Shown one piece after another: positions 1 to 8,622 of a DNA stretch of 64,000 nucleotides. Source of the DNA: Microbacterium sp. ABRD28 (GTDB taxonomy: Bacteria > Actinomycetota > Actinomycetes > Actinomycetales > Microbacteriaceae); assembly GCF_003850245.1 (NCBI RefSeq), contig NZ_CP031015.1, positions 2,976,001-3,040,000 on the forward strand, given 5' to 3'. The notes beneath the pieces are model-generated. The model was not told the DNA's origin. It was given only the letters and a program-made list of their open reading frames with translations, and did no database searches. The first letter of the stretch is position 1. Each line of letters starts with the position of its first letter. A program made the translations under genes and the position numbers.

Positions 1-717
1 CTCGCCCTGGATGGGCTCGATGATGACGGCAGCGAGGTTGTCGGCCCCGACCTGCTTCTCGATGACCGAGATGGCTCGCGCCGCAGCATCCGCTCCACTC
101 AGTCCGTCCCGGAACGGGTAGGACAGCGGCGCCCGGTAGATCTCCGAGGCGAACGGCCCGAACCCGCTCTTGTAGGGCATCGCCTTGGCGGTGAGCGCCA
201 TCGTCAGATTCGTGCGCCCGTGGTAGCCGTGGTCGAAGGCGACGACGGCCGGCTTGCCGGTGTACTTGCGGGCGATCTTGACGGCGTTCTCCACCGCTTC
301 GGCGCCGGAGTTGAACAGCGCGCTCTTCTTGGCGTGGTCGCCAGGGGTGACGCGGTTCAGCGCTTCGGCGACGGCGACGTACGACTCGTACGGCGAGATC
401 ATGAAGCAGGTGTGGGTGAACTGCGCGACCTGGGCCTGCACGGCCTCGACGATGCGGGGGTGGGCGTTGCCGACCGTGGTGACGGCGATGCCCGACCCGA
501 GATCGATGAAGGAGTTGCCGTCCGCGTCGACGACCACCCCGCCGCCGGCGGCGACGGCCTCGACCGGCACGGTGTGTCCGACACCGGCGCTGACGGCCGC
601 GGCCTTCCGGGCCAGCAGCTCCTGCGACCGGGGGCCCGGGATGGAGGTGACGAGTCGGCGCTCCTGCGGAAGGGTCGGTCCGCCGAGCGGGGGCGCGATG
701 AGGGTGGCAGCGGTCAT
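1..717 (-). CDS. gabT: 4-aminobutyrate aminotransferase, 5' part only
   Basis: Class-III PLP-dependent aminotransferase that moves the amino group of GABA (or similar omega-amino acids) to 2-oxoglutarate. The first 239 codons are present; the rest lies outside the window on the left. Visible family blocks are AGVGHTVPVEAV followed by the FIDLGSGIAVTTVGNAHP substrate-domain segment, THTCFMISPYE, the cofactor-phosphate loop NSGAEAVENAVKIAR, and FDHGYHGRT. The PLP lysine region is not included. It starts at an ATG (717-715) and is divergent from the PucR-type regulator at 836, which probably controls it. No strong ribosome binding site is obvious. Substrate preference (GABA versus another omega-amino acid) is inferred from similarity only. 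Confidence 0.9.
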   Translation of the reverse strand, partial: MTAATLIAPPLGGPTLPQERRLVTSIPGPRSQELLARKAAAVSAGVGHTVPVEAVAAGGGVVVDADGNSFIDLGSGIAVTTVGNAHPRIVEAVQAQVAQFTHTCFMISPYESYVAVAEALNRVTPGDHAKKSALFNSGAEAVENAVKIARKYTGKPAVVAFDHGYHGRTNLTMALTAKAMPYKSGFGPFASEIYRAPLSYPFRDGLSGADAAARAISVIEKQVGADNLAAVIIEPIQGE

Positions 718-782
718 GCCGGGAGCGTAGGGTTCCGGATGCCGCCGGCGCACCGGCCCCGGCGTACATTCTGCATCCGGGG

Positions 783-799
783 CTGTACCATCCGTACAG
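783..799. promoter_or_regulatory. Candidate operator between gabT and pucR-type gene
   Basis: A perfect inverted repeat CTGTAC-CATCC-GTACAG lies in the 118-bp divergent gabT/pucR spacer, 37 bp before the regulator start and about 65 bp before gabT. A second CGTACA half-site is just upstream near 763-768. Position and symmetry fit autoregulation plus control of gabT by the adjacent PucR-type protein; that link is inference. Confidence 0.45.
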
Positions 800-835
800 T
801 GGAGCGGCGCGGACCGTTCCCCGCGAGGAGACACG

Positions 836-2389
836 ATGACGACGTCGGCCCATGCCGCTGCGCCCCCCACCCTGCGCTCCCTTCTCGCCCGCACCGACCT
901 CCACCTCCGCGCCGAGGACACCGCCCCCGACGACGCCCTGTCTCGCCCCGTGCGGTGGGTCCACAGCACCGATCTGCTCGATCCGACGCCGTTTCTCTCC
1001 GAAGGCCTCGTGCTGCTGACCACCGGCACCCAGTTCCTCGAGTCCGCCGACGAGGCGTCCGTCGTCGACGCGTACGTGCGGCGCCTGTCGGAGCGGGGCG
1101 TGGTGGGGGTCGGGTTCGGCACCGAAGTCGTGCGCGACGGCATTCCGCCCACGCTCATCGACGCGTGCCGGCGCCACCGCATGCCGCTGTTCGAAGTGCC
1201 CTACCGCACGCCCTTCATCGCCGTCGCCCGCGCCAACGCCGAAGCCATCGCCGCCGTCGGCTACGCCCGCCGATCGTGGGCGCTCGCGGCGCAGCGCGCC
1301 ATCTCGATGGCGGCCCTGCGCCCCGACGGACTCGGAGCCACGGTGGCCGAGCTCGCCAAGCAGCTGGGCACCTGGGTCGGACTGTACGACGCCGCGGGCG
1401 AGCTCTCGCGCGAGCACCCCACCGGGGGCCTGGCCGAGGCGACCGCCGTGGCGCTGCACGGCGAGATCGACGCAGTGCTGCGTCGCGGTGCCCGTGCCGG
1501 GTCGTCGATGCGCCTGGGAGGTCTGCCGTTCACCCTGCAGACCCTCGGCCGCGGCGGGCACCTGCGCGGTGTCATCGCCATCGCCGCCGGCGACCTCGAT
1601 CAGGAGGGCCGCGGGGTCGTGACCGCGGTGATCGCGATGGCCGGCCTCGCCCTCGAACAGCAGCAGGGTCTCGCCCGCGCCCGAGGCACCCTTCGGGCCG
1701 GTCTCGTGCAGTCGCTGCTGTCGGGCGATCCCGCTCTCGCGCGGCGGATCTCCCGCGATCTCTGGGGTTCGCTGCCGGCCCCGCCGGTGGTGGTGGCGAT
1801 GACGGATGCCACGACCGCGCGCGTCGACAGTGTCGCCGAATTCCTGGAGCTGCGCGCTGAGGAACGGCGCGGGGCGGTGTTCTTCGGACGAAGCGGAGAC
1901 GGACTCGCGGTGGTCGTCCCGGCCGCAGCGCCCGACGTGCTCGACGAGCTCGTCGAGCGGTTCGATGCGCGACTCGGCGTGTCCGACGGCGCCGGCTACG
2001 ACGGCTTCGCGGCGGCGGTCGAACAGGCGCGCATCGCACGCGACCGCGCGGCGGAGCGCGGCGGCGGACCCGTGACGCACTTCGCCGAGGTGGCACGATC
2101 GGGCGTGATCGCCGCGCTGACCGCGCTCTCGGGCGAGGCGCGCGCCGTCGCCGACGCCGAGCTCGCACCGCTCGCGACCCACGATGCCGACCACGCCACG
2201 GCGCTCGTCGCAACGCTGCGCACCTGGCTCGAGCAGGACTGCTCGCACGAGGCGTGCGCACGCGCCCTCGGGGTGCACCGCCACACGGTGCGCACCCGCC
2301 TGGCCCTGGCCGAACGGGTGCTCGGCCGCGACCTGTCGTCGTTCGCGGTGCGTGCGGAGCTGTGGGCCGCCTTCGCGGCATCCTCCTGA
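836..2389 (+). CDS. PucR family transcriptional regulator
   Basis: 517-residue regulator of the PucR/CdaR architecture. The N-terminal 130 residues match the purine-catabolism-regulator-like sensor domain (WVHSTDLLDPTPFLSEGLVLLTTGTQF). A GGDEF-like middle region follows. The C-terminal ~60 residues are the PucR-type helix-turn-helix (LRTWLEQDCSHEACARALGV, then HRHTVRTRLALAERVLGRDL). A GAGGAGAC ribosome binding site sits 6 bp before the ATG. It is divergently paired with gabT, the arrangement usual for PucR-type GABA/polyamine regulators in actinobacteria, so gabT is the likely target and a GABA-derived compound the likely effector (inferred). The downstream spacer holds the repeats at 2424-2546. 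Confidence 0.9.
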   Translation: MTTSAHAAAPPTLRSLLARTDLHLRAEDTAPDDALSRPVRWVHSTDLLDPTPFLSEGLVLLTTGTQFLESADEASVVDAYVRRLSERGVVGVGFGTEVVRDGIPPTLIDACRRHRMPLFEVPYRTPFIAVARANAEAIAAVGYARRSWALAAQRAISMAALRPDGLGATVAELAKQLGTWVGLYDAAGELSREHPTGGLAEATAVALHGEIDAVLRRGARAGSSMRLGGLPFTLQTLGRGGHLRGVIAIAAGDLDQEGRGVVTAVIAMAGLALEQQQGLARARGTLRAGLVQSLLSGDPALARRISRDLWGSLPAPPVVVAMTDATTARVDSVAEFLELRAEERRGAVFFGRSGDGLAVVVPAAAPDVLDELVERFDARLGVSDGAGYDGFAAAVEQARIARDRAAERGGGPVTHFAEVARSGVIAALTALSGEARAVADAELAPLATHDADHATALVATLRTWLEQDCSHEACARALGVHRHTVRTRLALAERVLGRDLSSFAVRAELWAAFAASS

Positions 2390-2423
2390 CCCAGCTCCTC
2401 CCACCCCCTCCCCCGCCCAGCAT

Positions 2424-2481
2424 CGCGAGCCGTCAGAAATGGCTGCTTCCGCCGCATCCGGGCCGCAAAAATCGACGGGTC
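2424..2481. repeat. 58-bp dispersed palindromic repeat, copy 1
   Basis: On the minus strand this reads GACCCGTC, an AT-rich stretch, GCGGCCC, a variable middle, then GACGGCTCGCG. It aligns without gaps over 58 bp to 26355-26412 in plus orientation, with about 35 of 58 identical positions concentrated at the two ends. The ends form an inverted repeat (GACCCGTC/GACGG.TC). It lies between two convergent genes. It looks like a small non-coding mobile or hairpin-forming element; its function is unknown. Confidence 0.6.
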
Positions 2482-2546
2482 ACGAGTCACGGGTCACGGG
2501 TCACGGGTCACGGGTCGCGGGTCACCGGTCACGGGTCACGGATCAG
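2477..2546. repeat. Heptamer tandem repeat (GGGTCAC)~10
   Basis: Ten consecutive 7-bp units with consensus GGGTCAC, with single-base variants GAGTCAC, GGGTCGC, CGGTCAC and GGATCAG. The array starts inside the right end of the 58-bp element (its GACGGGTC terminus supplies the first unit) and ends on the stop codon of the RamB-type gene. It is a likely slippage-prone minisatellite. No coding role beyond the last codon is seen. Confidence 0.8.
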
Positions 2547-4039
2547 GAGCCGGATGCCGGGGCGTGCGCCTGAAGGAACTCGTAGACCTCCGTCGTGTCC
2601 ACCCCGGGGAAGGAACCGGTCGGGAGCGTCGCGAGCAGGGTCCGGGGCGTCCGGACATTCGGCCAGGAGTGCTCGCGCCACACCGACTCCAGCTCCGCCG
2701 GCGCCCGACGACAGCAGACCTCGACCGAGTGCCGCGACACGCCGCGGTTCGCGGTGTCGCGCCCGTGGAACCACTTGGTGTCGTCGAAGCGGACCCCCAC
2801 CGACACCGAGTGCGCGCCCTCGCTCGAGGGCTCCACCCGCGCGGTGCACCAGTAGGTGCCGTTGCCGGTGTCGGTGTACTGGTAGTACGGGTTGAACTTG
2901 TCGGCGATGTCGAACACGACCCGCGAGGTCCACCGCCGGCAGCACATCTGTCCCTCGATGGAGCCGAGTCGATCGGTGGGGAAGTTCACGTCGTCGTTCT
3001 CGTACGCCTTGGTGATCGTTCCCGACTCGTGCACCTTGAGGAAGTGCACCGGGATGCCCAGGTGCACCGTCGCGAGATTCGTGAAGCGGTGTGCGGCGGT
3101 CTCGTACGTCACCGAGTACGCGTCTCGCAGATCTTCGATCGAGATCGCGCGGTCCTTCTTCGCCTCCTGCAGATAGGGCACCACGTGCGCCTCGGGAACG
3201 AGCAGCGCACCGGTGAGGTAGTTCGTCTCCACCCGCTGGCGGAGGAACTCGGCGTAACTCCTCGGCTCCTGATGACCCAGGATGCGGCTGGACAGCGCCT
3301 GCAGCACCGCGGTGCGCGGGTCGCCCTTGGCGGGCACGCGACTGGAGAGGTAGAGGCGGCCGTTCTTCATGTCGGCGACGCTCCGCGTGGTCTGCGGCAG
3401 GTCGGCGACGTAGTGCAGGGTGAAGCCGAGGTGCGCGGCGATGTCGGAGGCCGCGCGCTGGGTCAGCGGTCCGCCGGGGTGATCCACGGCGTCGAGGACC
3501 CGCCGGGCCTCGGTCTCGAGTTCGGGGAAGTAGTTGTCCTGCGTACGCATGAGGCGCCGAAGCGCCACGTTGGCGCGCCGTGCTTCCTCGGGCGTGGCCG
3601 AGCGCTCGTCGCGGAGGCGCTCGATCTCGCCCTGCAGGGTCATCAGGGCCGAGAGCACCTCGGTCGGGATCGTCTTGCCGACGCGGAACGGAGGGATGCC
3701 GAGCGCCTGGAACGTCTGCCCGCGCATCGCGCGCTCGAGCGAGATCTCGAGTGTCGCCCGCTCGTCGAGCGGATCGCCGGCGAGCAGGGCGTCGAGCGTC
3801 GTTCCGAGCGCCTTCGCGATGGACTGCAGCAGTGACAGACGCGCCTCGCGGCGGCCGTTCTCGATCATGGAGAGCTGGCTCGGCGCCCGGCCGACCGCGT
3901 CCGCGAGGGATTCCAGTGTCATCCCGCGCTGGGTGCGCGCGGCTCGGATGCGACGGCCGATCATCAGCGGATCGAGCGCGTCGTCCTCGATGCCCGAGCC
4001 GGGGTCGACGGTTTCTTCGCGGTCGGAGGCGAGCGTCAT
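2543..4039 (-). CDS. ramB: RamB/ScfR-type acyl-metabolism transcriptional regulator
   Basis: About 498 residues from the ATG at 4039 (an ATG 9 bp further upstream is also possible; longer forms would run through the operators). An XRE helix-turn-helix comes first (IGRRIRAARTQRGMTLESLADAVG, then RAPSQLSMIENGRREARLSL). It is followed by an IrrE/ImmA-like region with NYLTGALLVPEA, and a cysteine-containing C-terminal domain (MCCRRW, VEVCCRR) typical of short-chain fatty-acyl regulators. Family members (RamB of Corynebacterium and Mycobacterium) control acetate and glyoxylate-cycle genes, including aceA and aceB. It is divergent from aceA with three palindromes between them, so local control of aceA-aceB is very likely. 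Whether it activates or represses cannot be told. Confidence 0.85.
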   Translation of the reverse strand: MTLASDREETVDPGSGIEDDALDPLMIGRRIRAARTQRGMTLESLADAVGRAPSQLSMIENGRREARLSLLQSIAKALGTTLDALLAGDPLDERATLEISLERAMRGQTFQALGIPPFRVGKTIPTEVLSALMTLQGEIERLRDERSATPEEARRANVALRRLMRTQDNYFPELETEARRVLDAVDHPGGPLTQRAASDIAAHLGFTLHYVADLPQTTRSVADMKNGRLYLSSRVPAKGDPRTAVLQALSSRILGHQEPRSYAEFLRQRVETNYLTGALLVPEAHVVPYLQEAKKDRAISIEDLRDAYSVTYETAAHRFTNLATVHLGIPVHFLKVHESGTITKAYENDDVNFPTDRLGSIEGQMCCRRWTSRVVFDIADKFNPYYQYTDTGNGTYWCTARVEPSSEGAHSVSVGVRFDDTKWFHGRDTANRGVSRHSVEVCCRRAPAELESVWREHSWPNVRTPRTLLATLPTGSFPGVDTTEVYEFLQAHAPASGS

Positions 4040-4071
4040 GACCGGCATTCTGTCACAGAAGCAGAATTTTG

Positions 4072-4132
4072 GTGAAACTTCACACGCGAATCGGTGGGTG
4101 GGGGTCGTGAACTTCACGGAGAGTGAGTTCAC
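4072..4132. promoter_or_regulatory. Cluster of three GTGA-n-TCAC palindromes
   Basis: Three short palindromes occur within 61 bp of the ramB/aceA divergent spacer: GTGAAACTTCAC (4072-4083), GTGAACTTCAC (4107-4117) and GTGAGTTCAC (4123-4132). The arms are perfect; the centres are 2, 1 and 2 bases. The right-most ends 53 bp before the aceA ATG. They are probable binding sites for the RamB-type protein. The half-site spacing is shorter than the TGTGA-N6-TCACA of CRP/GlxR, which argues against that family. Confidence 0.6.
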
Positions 4133-4185
4133 GACCTTCTCGTTTCGACCCGGTCGGCACCAGACATCCGATGAAGGAGAGCACC

Positions 4186-5499
4186 ATGACCGCCACCGCC
4201 GCCAGCCGCCCGCCGCTCCGCGCCGGAGACCAGACGCAGACCGCCGCGGAGCTGCAGGAGGCCTGGGAGACCGATCCTCGCTGGGACGGTGTCCAGCGCA
4301 CCTACACCGCCGACGATGTCGTCGCCCTCCGTGGTTCGGTGCGCGAGGAGAGCACCCTCGCCCGCCGAGGAGCGGAGAGCCTGTGGAACCTGCTCCACAC
4401 CGAGGACTACATCCGGGCCCTCGGCGCCTACACCGGAGGTCAGGCCGTGCAGCAGGTGCGTGCGGGACTGAAGGCCATCTACCTCTCGGGCTGGCAGGTC
4501 GCCGCCGACGGAAACCTCGCCGGGCAGACCTACCCCGACCAGAGCCTGTACCCCGCCAACTCGGTTCCCGCCGTGGTGCGCCGGATCAACAATGCACTCC
4601 TCCGCCAGGACCAGATCGAGCACGCCGAGGGAACGCCCACCCGGGATTGGCTTGCGCCGATCGTGGCCGATGCCGAGGCCGGCTTCGGCGGCCCGCTGAA
4701 CGCCTACGAACTGGCGCAGTCGCTGATCCAGTCGGGTGCGGCCGGCATCCACTGGGAAGACCAGCTGGCCAGCGAGAAGAAGTGCGGCCACCTCGGCGGC
4801 AAGGTCCTCGTGCCGATCCAGCAGCACATCCGGACCCTGAATGCGGCGAGACTGGCGGCGGATGTCGCGGGCGTGCCCACCGTCATGATCGCGCGCACCG
4901 ACGCCCTGGCGGCCGACCTCCTCACCAGCGACGTCGACGAGCGCGACCGCCCGTTCCTCACCGGCGAGCGCACCGCCGAGGGGTTCTACCGGGTGCGTCC
5001 GGGCCTGGACTCGGTGATCGCCCGTGGCCTCGCCTTCGCGCCCTATGCCGACCTGCTGTGGGTCGAGACCGGCGAACCCGACATCGAACTCGCCCGCGAA
5101 TTCGCCGCGGCCGTGCACGCGCAGTTCCCCGGAAAGCTCCTGGCGTACAACTGCTCGCCGAGCTTCAACTGGAAGCGGCACCTCGATGACCGGCAGATCG
5201 CGACATTCCAGCAGGAGCTGGCAGAGCTGGGCTACAAGTTCCAGTTCATCACCCTCGCCGGTTTCCACGCCCTGAACTACTCGATGTTCGACCTCGCTCG
5301 CGGCTACGCCGACCGGGCGATGACCGCCTACGTCGAGCTCCAAGAGGCGGAGTTCGCCGCCGAGGCGGCGGGCTACACCGCCACCCGGCATCAGCGGGAG
5401 GCCGGAACCGGCTACTTCGACCGCGTGTCCACGGCGCTCAACCCCGACAGCGCCACCCTCGCCCTGGTGGGATCCACCGAGGCTCAGCAGTTCCACTGA
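4186..5499 (+). CDS. aceA: Isocitrate lyase
   Basis: 437 residues, the usual length of short bacterial isocitrate lyases. It cleaves isocitrate to glyoxylate and succinate, the first step of the glyoxylate shunt used during growth on acetate or fatty acids. The catalytic signature [13 protein letters not shown] is present with the active-site cysteine at residue 200. The metal and substrate loop residues in [11 protein letters not shown], the WVETGEPD segment and [10 protein letters not shown] are also present. The start is the ATG at 4186 with a strong GAAGGAGA ribosome site 5 bp upstream; an upstream in-frame ATG lies within the operator region and lacks one. aceB follows after 32 bp, forming an aceA-aceB operon. 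Confidence 0.97.
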   Translation: MTATAASRPPLRAGDQTQTAAELQEAWETDPRWDGVQRTYTADDVVALRGSVREESTLARRGAESLWNLLHTEDYIRALGAYTGGQAVQQVRAGLKAIYLSGWQVAADGNLAGQTYPDQSLYPANSVPAVVRRINNALLRQDQIEHAEGTPTRDWLAPIVADAEAGFGGPLNAYELAQSLIQSGAAGIHWEDQLASEKKCGHLGGKVLVPIQQHIRTLNAARLAADVAGVPTVMIARTDALAADLLTSDVDERDRPFLTGERTAEGFYRVRPGLDSVIARGLAFAPYADLLWVETGEPDIELAREFAAAVHAQFPGKLLAYNCSPSFNWKRHLDDRQIATFQQELAELGYKFQFITLAGFHALNYSMFDLARGYADRAMTAYVELQEAEFAAEAAGYTATRHQREAGTGYFDRVSTALNPDSATLALVGSTEAQQFH

Positions 5500-5531
5500 C
5501 CCGTGCTTCGTCGAACCAGAAGGACCCGATC

Positions 5532-7205
5532 ATGACCCTCACGACAGCCCCACCGCTCCCGACCACTCCGCCGCCGATGCTGCGGCCGACCACCGGGCCC
5601 ATCCGCACGCACCAGCCGACGATCCGGGTGACCGGTGAGCTGGGCCCGCGGTACGACGAGATCCTCACCCCCGAGGCCCTCGCCTTCGTCACCTCCCTCC
5701 ATGACCGCTTCGGTGGTCGCCGCCACGACCGCCTCGCCGAGCGCATGCGTCACCGCTTCGAGATCGGCAATGGTCGCGACCCGCACTTCCGCCACGACAC
5801 CGCGCACATCCGCGACGATCCGCAGTGGCGGGTGGCCGGTGCCGGCCCGGGCCTGGAGGACCGCCGGGTCGAGATCACCGGCCCGACCGATCCGAAGATG
5901 ACGATCAACGCGTTGAACTCCGGCGCGAAGGTGTGGCTCGCCGACCAGGAGGACGCCACCTCGCCGACGTGGCGGAACGTCATCGAGGGCCAACTGTCGC
6001 TGTTCGACGCCATCCGTGGACAGCTGTCGTACACGAGCCCCGAGGGCAAGAGCTACCGCGTGACGGCGGAGCAGACCCCGACGATCGTGATGCGTCCGCG
6101 GGGCTGGCACCTGCCCGAGGCGCACATCGAGTTCACCGATCGCACCGGTCGCACTCTGTCGGCATCGGGATCACTCGTCGACTACGGCCTGTACGTCTTC
6201 CACAACGCGCAGGCGCTGATCGACGCCGGCCGCGGCCCCTACTTCTATCTCGCGAAGCTCGAGAGCGCGGAGGAGGCGCGGCTGTGGGATGACGTCTTCA
6301 CCTTCACCGAGCGCGCCCTGGGCATACCGCACGGCACGATCCGCGCCACGGTGCTGATCGAGACGCTTCCCGCGGCGTTCGAGATGGAGGAGATCCTGTT
6401 CGAGCTGCGCGACCACTGCGCGGGGCTGAACGCCGGGCGCTGGGACTACATCTTCTCGATCATCAAGAACTATCGCGGGCGCGGTGCGCGATTCGTCCTC
6501 CCCGATCGCAGCGACGTGACGATGACGGTGCCGTTCATGCGGGCGTACACCGAGTTGCTGGTGCAGACGTGCCACAGGCGCGGGGCGTTCGCGATCGGCG
6601 GGATGAGCGCCTTCATCCCGAACCGGCGCGACCCCGAGGTGACCACGAGGGCATTCGAGAAGGTCGCCGCCGACAAGAAGCGCGAGGCCGCGGACGGCTT
6701 CGACGGCACCTGGGTCGCCCACCCCGACCTCATCCCGATCGCCCGGGCGGAGTTCGATGCGGTGCTCGGCGACCGGCCGAATCAGGTCGACCGCCGGCGC
6801 GACGACGTGACGGTGACCGCGGCGCAGCTGATCGACGTGCACATCGGACTCCCCGTCACCGCCGCGGGTGTGCACGCCAACGTGTCGGTGGCGATCCGCT
6901 ATCTCGAGGCATGGCTGCGGGGAGTGGGCGCGGTCGCCATCGACAATCTGATGGAAGACGCGGCCACCGCCGAGATCAGCCGCTCGCAGATCTGGCAGTG
7001 GATCCACCAGGACCGCTCTCTTTCGGACGGCACGCCCATCACGGCCGACTACGTCGAGGGGCTCATCGGACGGGTGCTGGGCGAGGTGGCTCGCAGCGAC
7101 GGCGACCGGTTCGACGACGCCGCCGAGCTGTTCCGCGAGGTCGCGCTGCAGCCGGAGTTCCCCGCGTTCCTCACCGTCCCGGCCTACACCCGCTACCTCG
7201 CCTGA
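5532..7205 (+). CDS. aceB: Malate synthase A
   Basis: 557 residues, which fits the A-type malate synthases rather than the ~720-residue G type. It condenses glyoxylate with acetyl-CoA to malate, the second glyoxylate-shunt step. Recognisable blocks include [51 protein letters not shown] (metal-binding glutamate), [13 protein letters not shown], and the late [17 protein letters not shown] signature bearing the catalytic aspartate. AGAAGGA sits 7 bp before the ATG. It is co-oriented with aceA at a 32-bp gap, so both should share the operator-bearing promoter. Confidence 0.97.
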   Translation: MTLTTAPPLPTTPPPMLRPTTGPIRTHQPTIRVTGELGPRYDEILTPEALAFVTSLHDRFGGRRHDRLAERMRHRFEIGNGRDPHFRHDTAHIRDDPQWRVAGAGPGLEDRRVEITGPTDPKMTINALNSGAKVWLADQEDATSPTWRNVIEGQLSLFDAIRGQLSYTSPEGKSYRVTAEQTPTIVMRPRGWHLPEAHIEFTDRTGRTLSASGSLVDYGLYVFHNAQALIDAGRGPYFYLAKLESAEEARLWDDVFTFTERALGIPHGTIRATVLIETLPAAFEMEEILFELRDHCAGLNAGRWDYIFSIIKNYRGRGARFVLPDRSDVTMTVPFMRAYTELLVQTCHRRGAFAIGGMSAFIPNRRDPEVTTRAFEKVAADKKREAADGFDGTWVAHPDLIPIARAEFDAVLGDRPNQVDRRRDDVTVTAAQLIDVHIGLPVTAAGVHANVSVAIRYLEAWLRGVGAVAIDNLMEDAATAEISRSQIWQWIHQDRSLSDGTPITADYVEGLIGRVLGEVARSDGDRFDDAAELFREVALQPEFPAFLTVPAYTRYLA

Positions 7206-7350
7206 GCCGGCCTGCCGAGACCGCACTCGCCCGTCGAGACGCACGCCCACGCGTGCGGTCCCGGCGGGCGGTGTCGGTTTCGGCGTCGGCGGGGACCGGC
7301 AGAGGCCATTCGACCCGGTGCGCGCGGCGGTGCGCCGCTACTCTCATATC

Positions 7351-8553
7351 GTGACCTCCCGCGCTCCTCTCTCCCGCAAACTGTCCGCGATCGCCGAATC
7401 GGCCACGCTCAAGGTCGACGCGAAGGCCAAGGCGCTGCAGGCCGCCGGCCGCCCGGTGATCTCGTACGCCGCGGGGGAACCCGACTTCGCCACGCCTTCG
7501 TTCATCGTCGACGCCGCTGCCGAAGCCCTGAGCGACCCGGCGAACTACCGCTACACCCCCGCTGCAGGACTGCCGGTGCTGCGCGAGGCGATCGCCGCCA
7601 AGACCCTTCGCGACTCGGGGTGGGACGTCGAGTCGTCGCAGATCATCGTCACCAACGGCGGCAAGCAGGCGGTGTATCAGGCGTTCCAGGCCGTGGTGAA
7701 CCCCGGCGACGAGGTGCTGCTGCCCGCACCGTACTGGACGACCTATCCCGAGGCGATCCGCCTTGCAGACGGCGTGCCCGTGGAAGTCTTCGCCGGGGCC
7801 GACCAGGAGTACAAGGTCACCGTCGAACAGCTGGAAGCGGCGCGCACCGAGCGGACGACGGTGCTCGTCTTCGTCTCGCCCTCCAATCCCACCGGCGCGG
7901 TCTACTCCGCCGATGAGACGCGCGCGATCGGAGAATGGGCGCTCGAGCACGGCATCTGGGTGATCTCCGACGAGATCTACCAGAACCTCGTCTACGACGG
8001 CGCCCGCGCCACATCGATCGTCGAGGCGGTGCCGGATGTCGCCGGCCAGACCATCCTCGTCAATGGCGTCGCCAAGACCTACGCGATGACCGGATGGCGG
8101 GTGGGCTGGATGGTCGGGCCGGCCGACGCCATCAAGCTCGCCGCGAACCTGCAGTCGCACCTGTCGAGCAACGTCAACAACATCGCGCAGCGTGCCGCCC
8201 TGGCTGCCCTCACCGGCCCGCAGGTCGAGGCCGAGAAGATGCGGAGCGCGTTCAACCGCCGTCGCCGCGTGATCGTGACGGAGCTGGCGAAGATCCCCGG
8301 CGTCACGGTGCCGAACCCGCTCGGCGCCTTCTACGTCTACCCCGACGTGCAGGGGCTCCTCGGCCGTGAGTGGGCCGGCGTGACGCCGACCACCACCCTC
8401 GAGCTCGCCGACCTGATCCTCGAGAAGGCCGAGGTGGCGGTGGTTCCGGGCGAGGCGTTCGGACCCAGCGGGTACCTCCGCCTGTCGTACGCGCTCGGCG
8501 ACGACGCCCTCCTCGAGGGTGTGCAGCGCCTGCAGCGCCTGTTCGGCGCCTGA
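7351..8553 (+). CDS. aspC: Class I/II pyridoxal-phosphate aminotransferase (aspartate-type)
   Basis: 400 residues from the GTG at 7351; the reading frame is open 33 bp further upstream but without a better start. Fold-type-I aminotransferase of the aspartate/prephenate aminotransferase group: [13 protein letters not shown] near the N terminus, [25 protein letters not shown], and the PLP-lysine segment [16 protein letters not shown] with Lys242. The substrate-carboxylate arginine is in the late [10 protein letters not shown] block. The likely reaction is aspartate plus 2-oxoglutarate; broader substrates are possible. No clear operon partner: the next gene starts 69 bp downstream on the same strand. 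Confidence 0.9.
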   Translation: MTSRAPLSRKLSAIAESATLKVDAKAKALQAAGRPVISYAAGEPDFATPSFIVDAAAEALSDPANYRYTPAAGLPVLREAIAAKTLRDSGWDVESSQIIVTNGGKQAVYQAFQAVVNPGDEVLLPAPYWTTYPEAIRLADGVPVEVFAGADQEYKVTVEQLEAARTERTTVLVFVSPSNPTGAVYSADETRAIGEWALEHGIWVISDEIYQNLVYDGARATSIVEAVPDVAGQTILVNGVAKTYAMTGWRVGWMVGPADAIKLAANLQSHLSSNVNNIAQRAALAALTGPQVEAEKMRSAFNRRRRVIVTELAKIPGVTVPNPLGAFYVYPDVQGLLGREWAGVTPTTTLELADLILEKAEVAVVPGEAFGPSGYLRLSYALGDDALLEGVQRLQRLFGA

Positions 8554-8622
8554 TCACCCCACCTCGTCGCGGTTTGACCGCCGGCGGGTCCTGCCGTGGT
8601 GATCGGATGCCACACTGACTGC

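Noticed and set aside
4072..4132. CRP/GlxR binding sites
   Set aside because: Half-site spacing is 1-2 bases, not the six of TGTGA-N6-TCACA, so a different regulator is more likely.
4129..5496. Long open frame on the strand opposite aceA (455 codons)
   Set aside because: It is the mirror of a well-supported gene in GC-rich sequence; its composition is typical of an antisense shadow and it has no ribosome site or domain.
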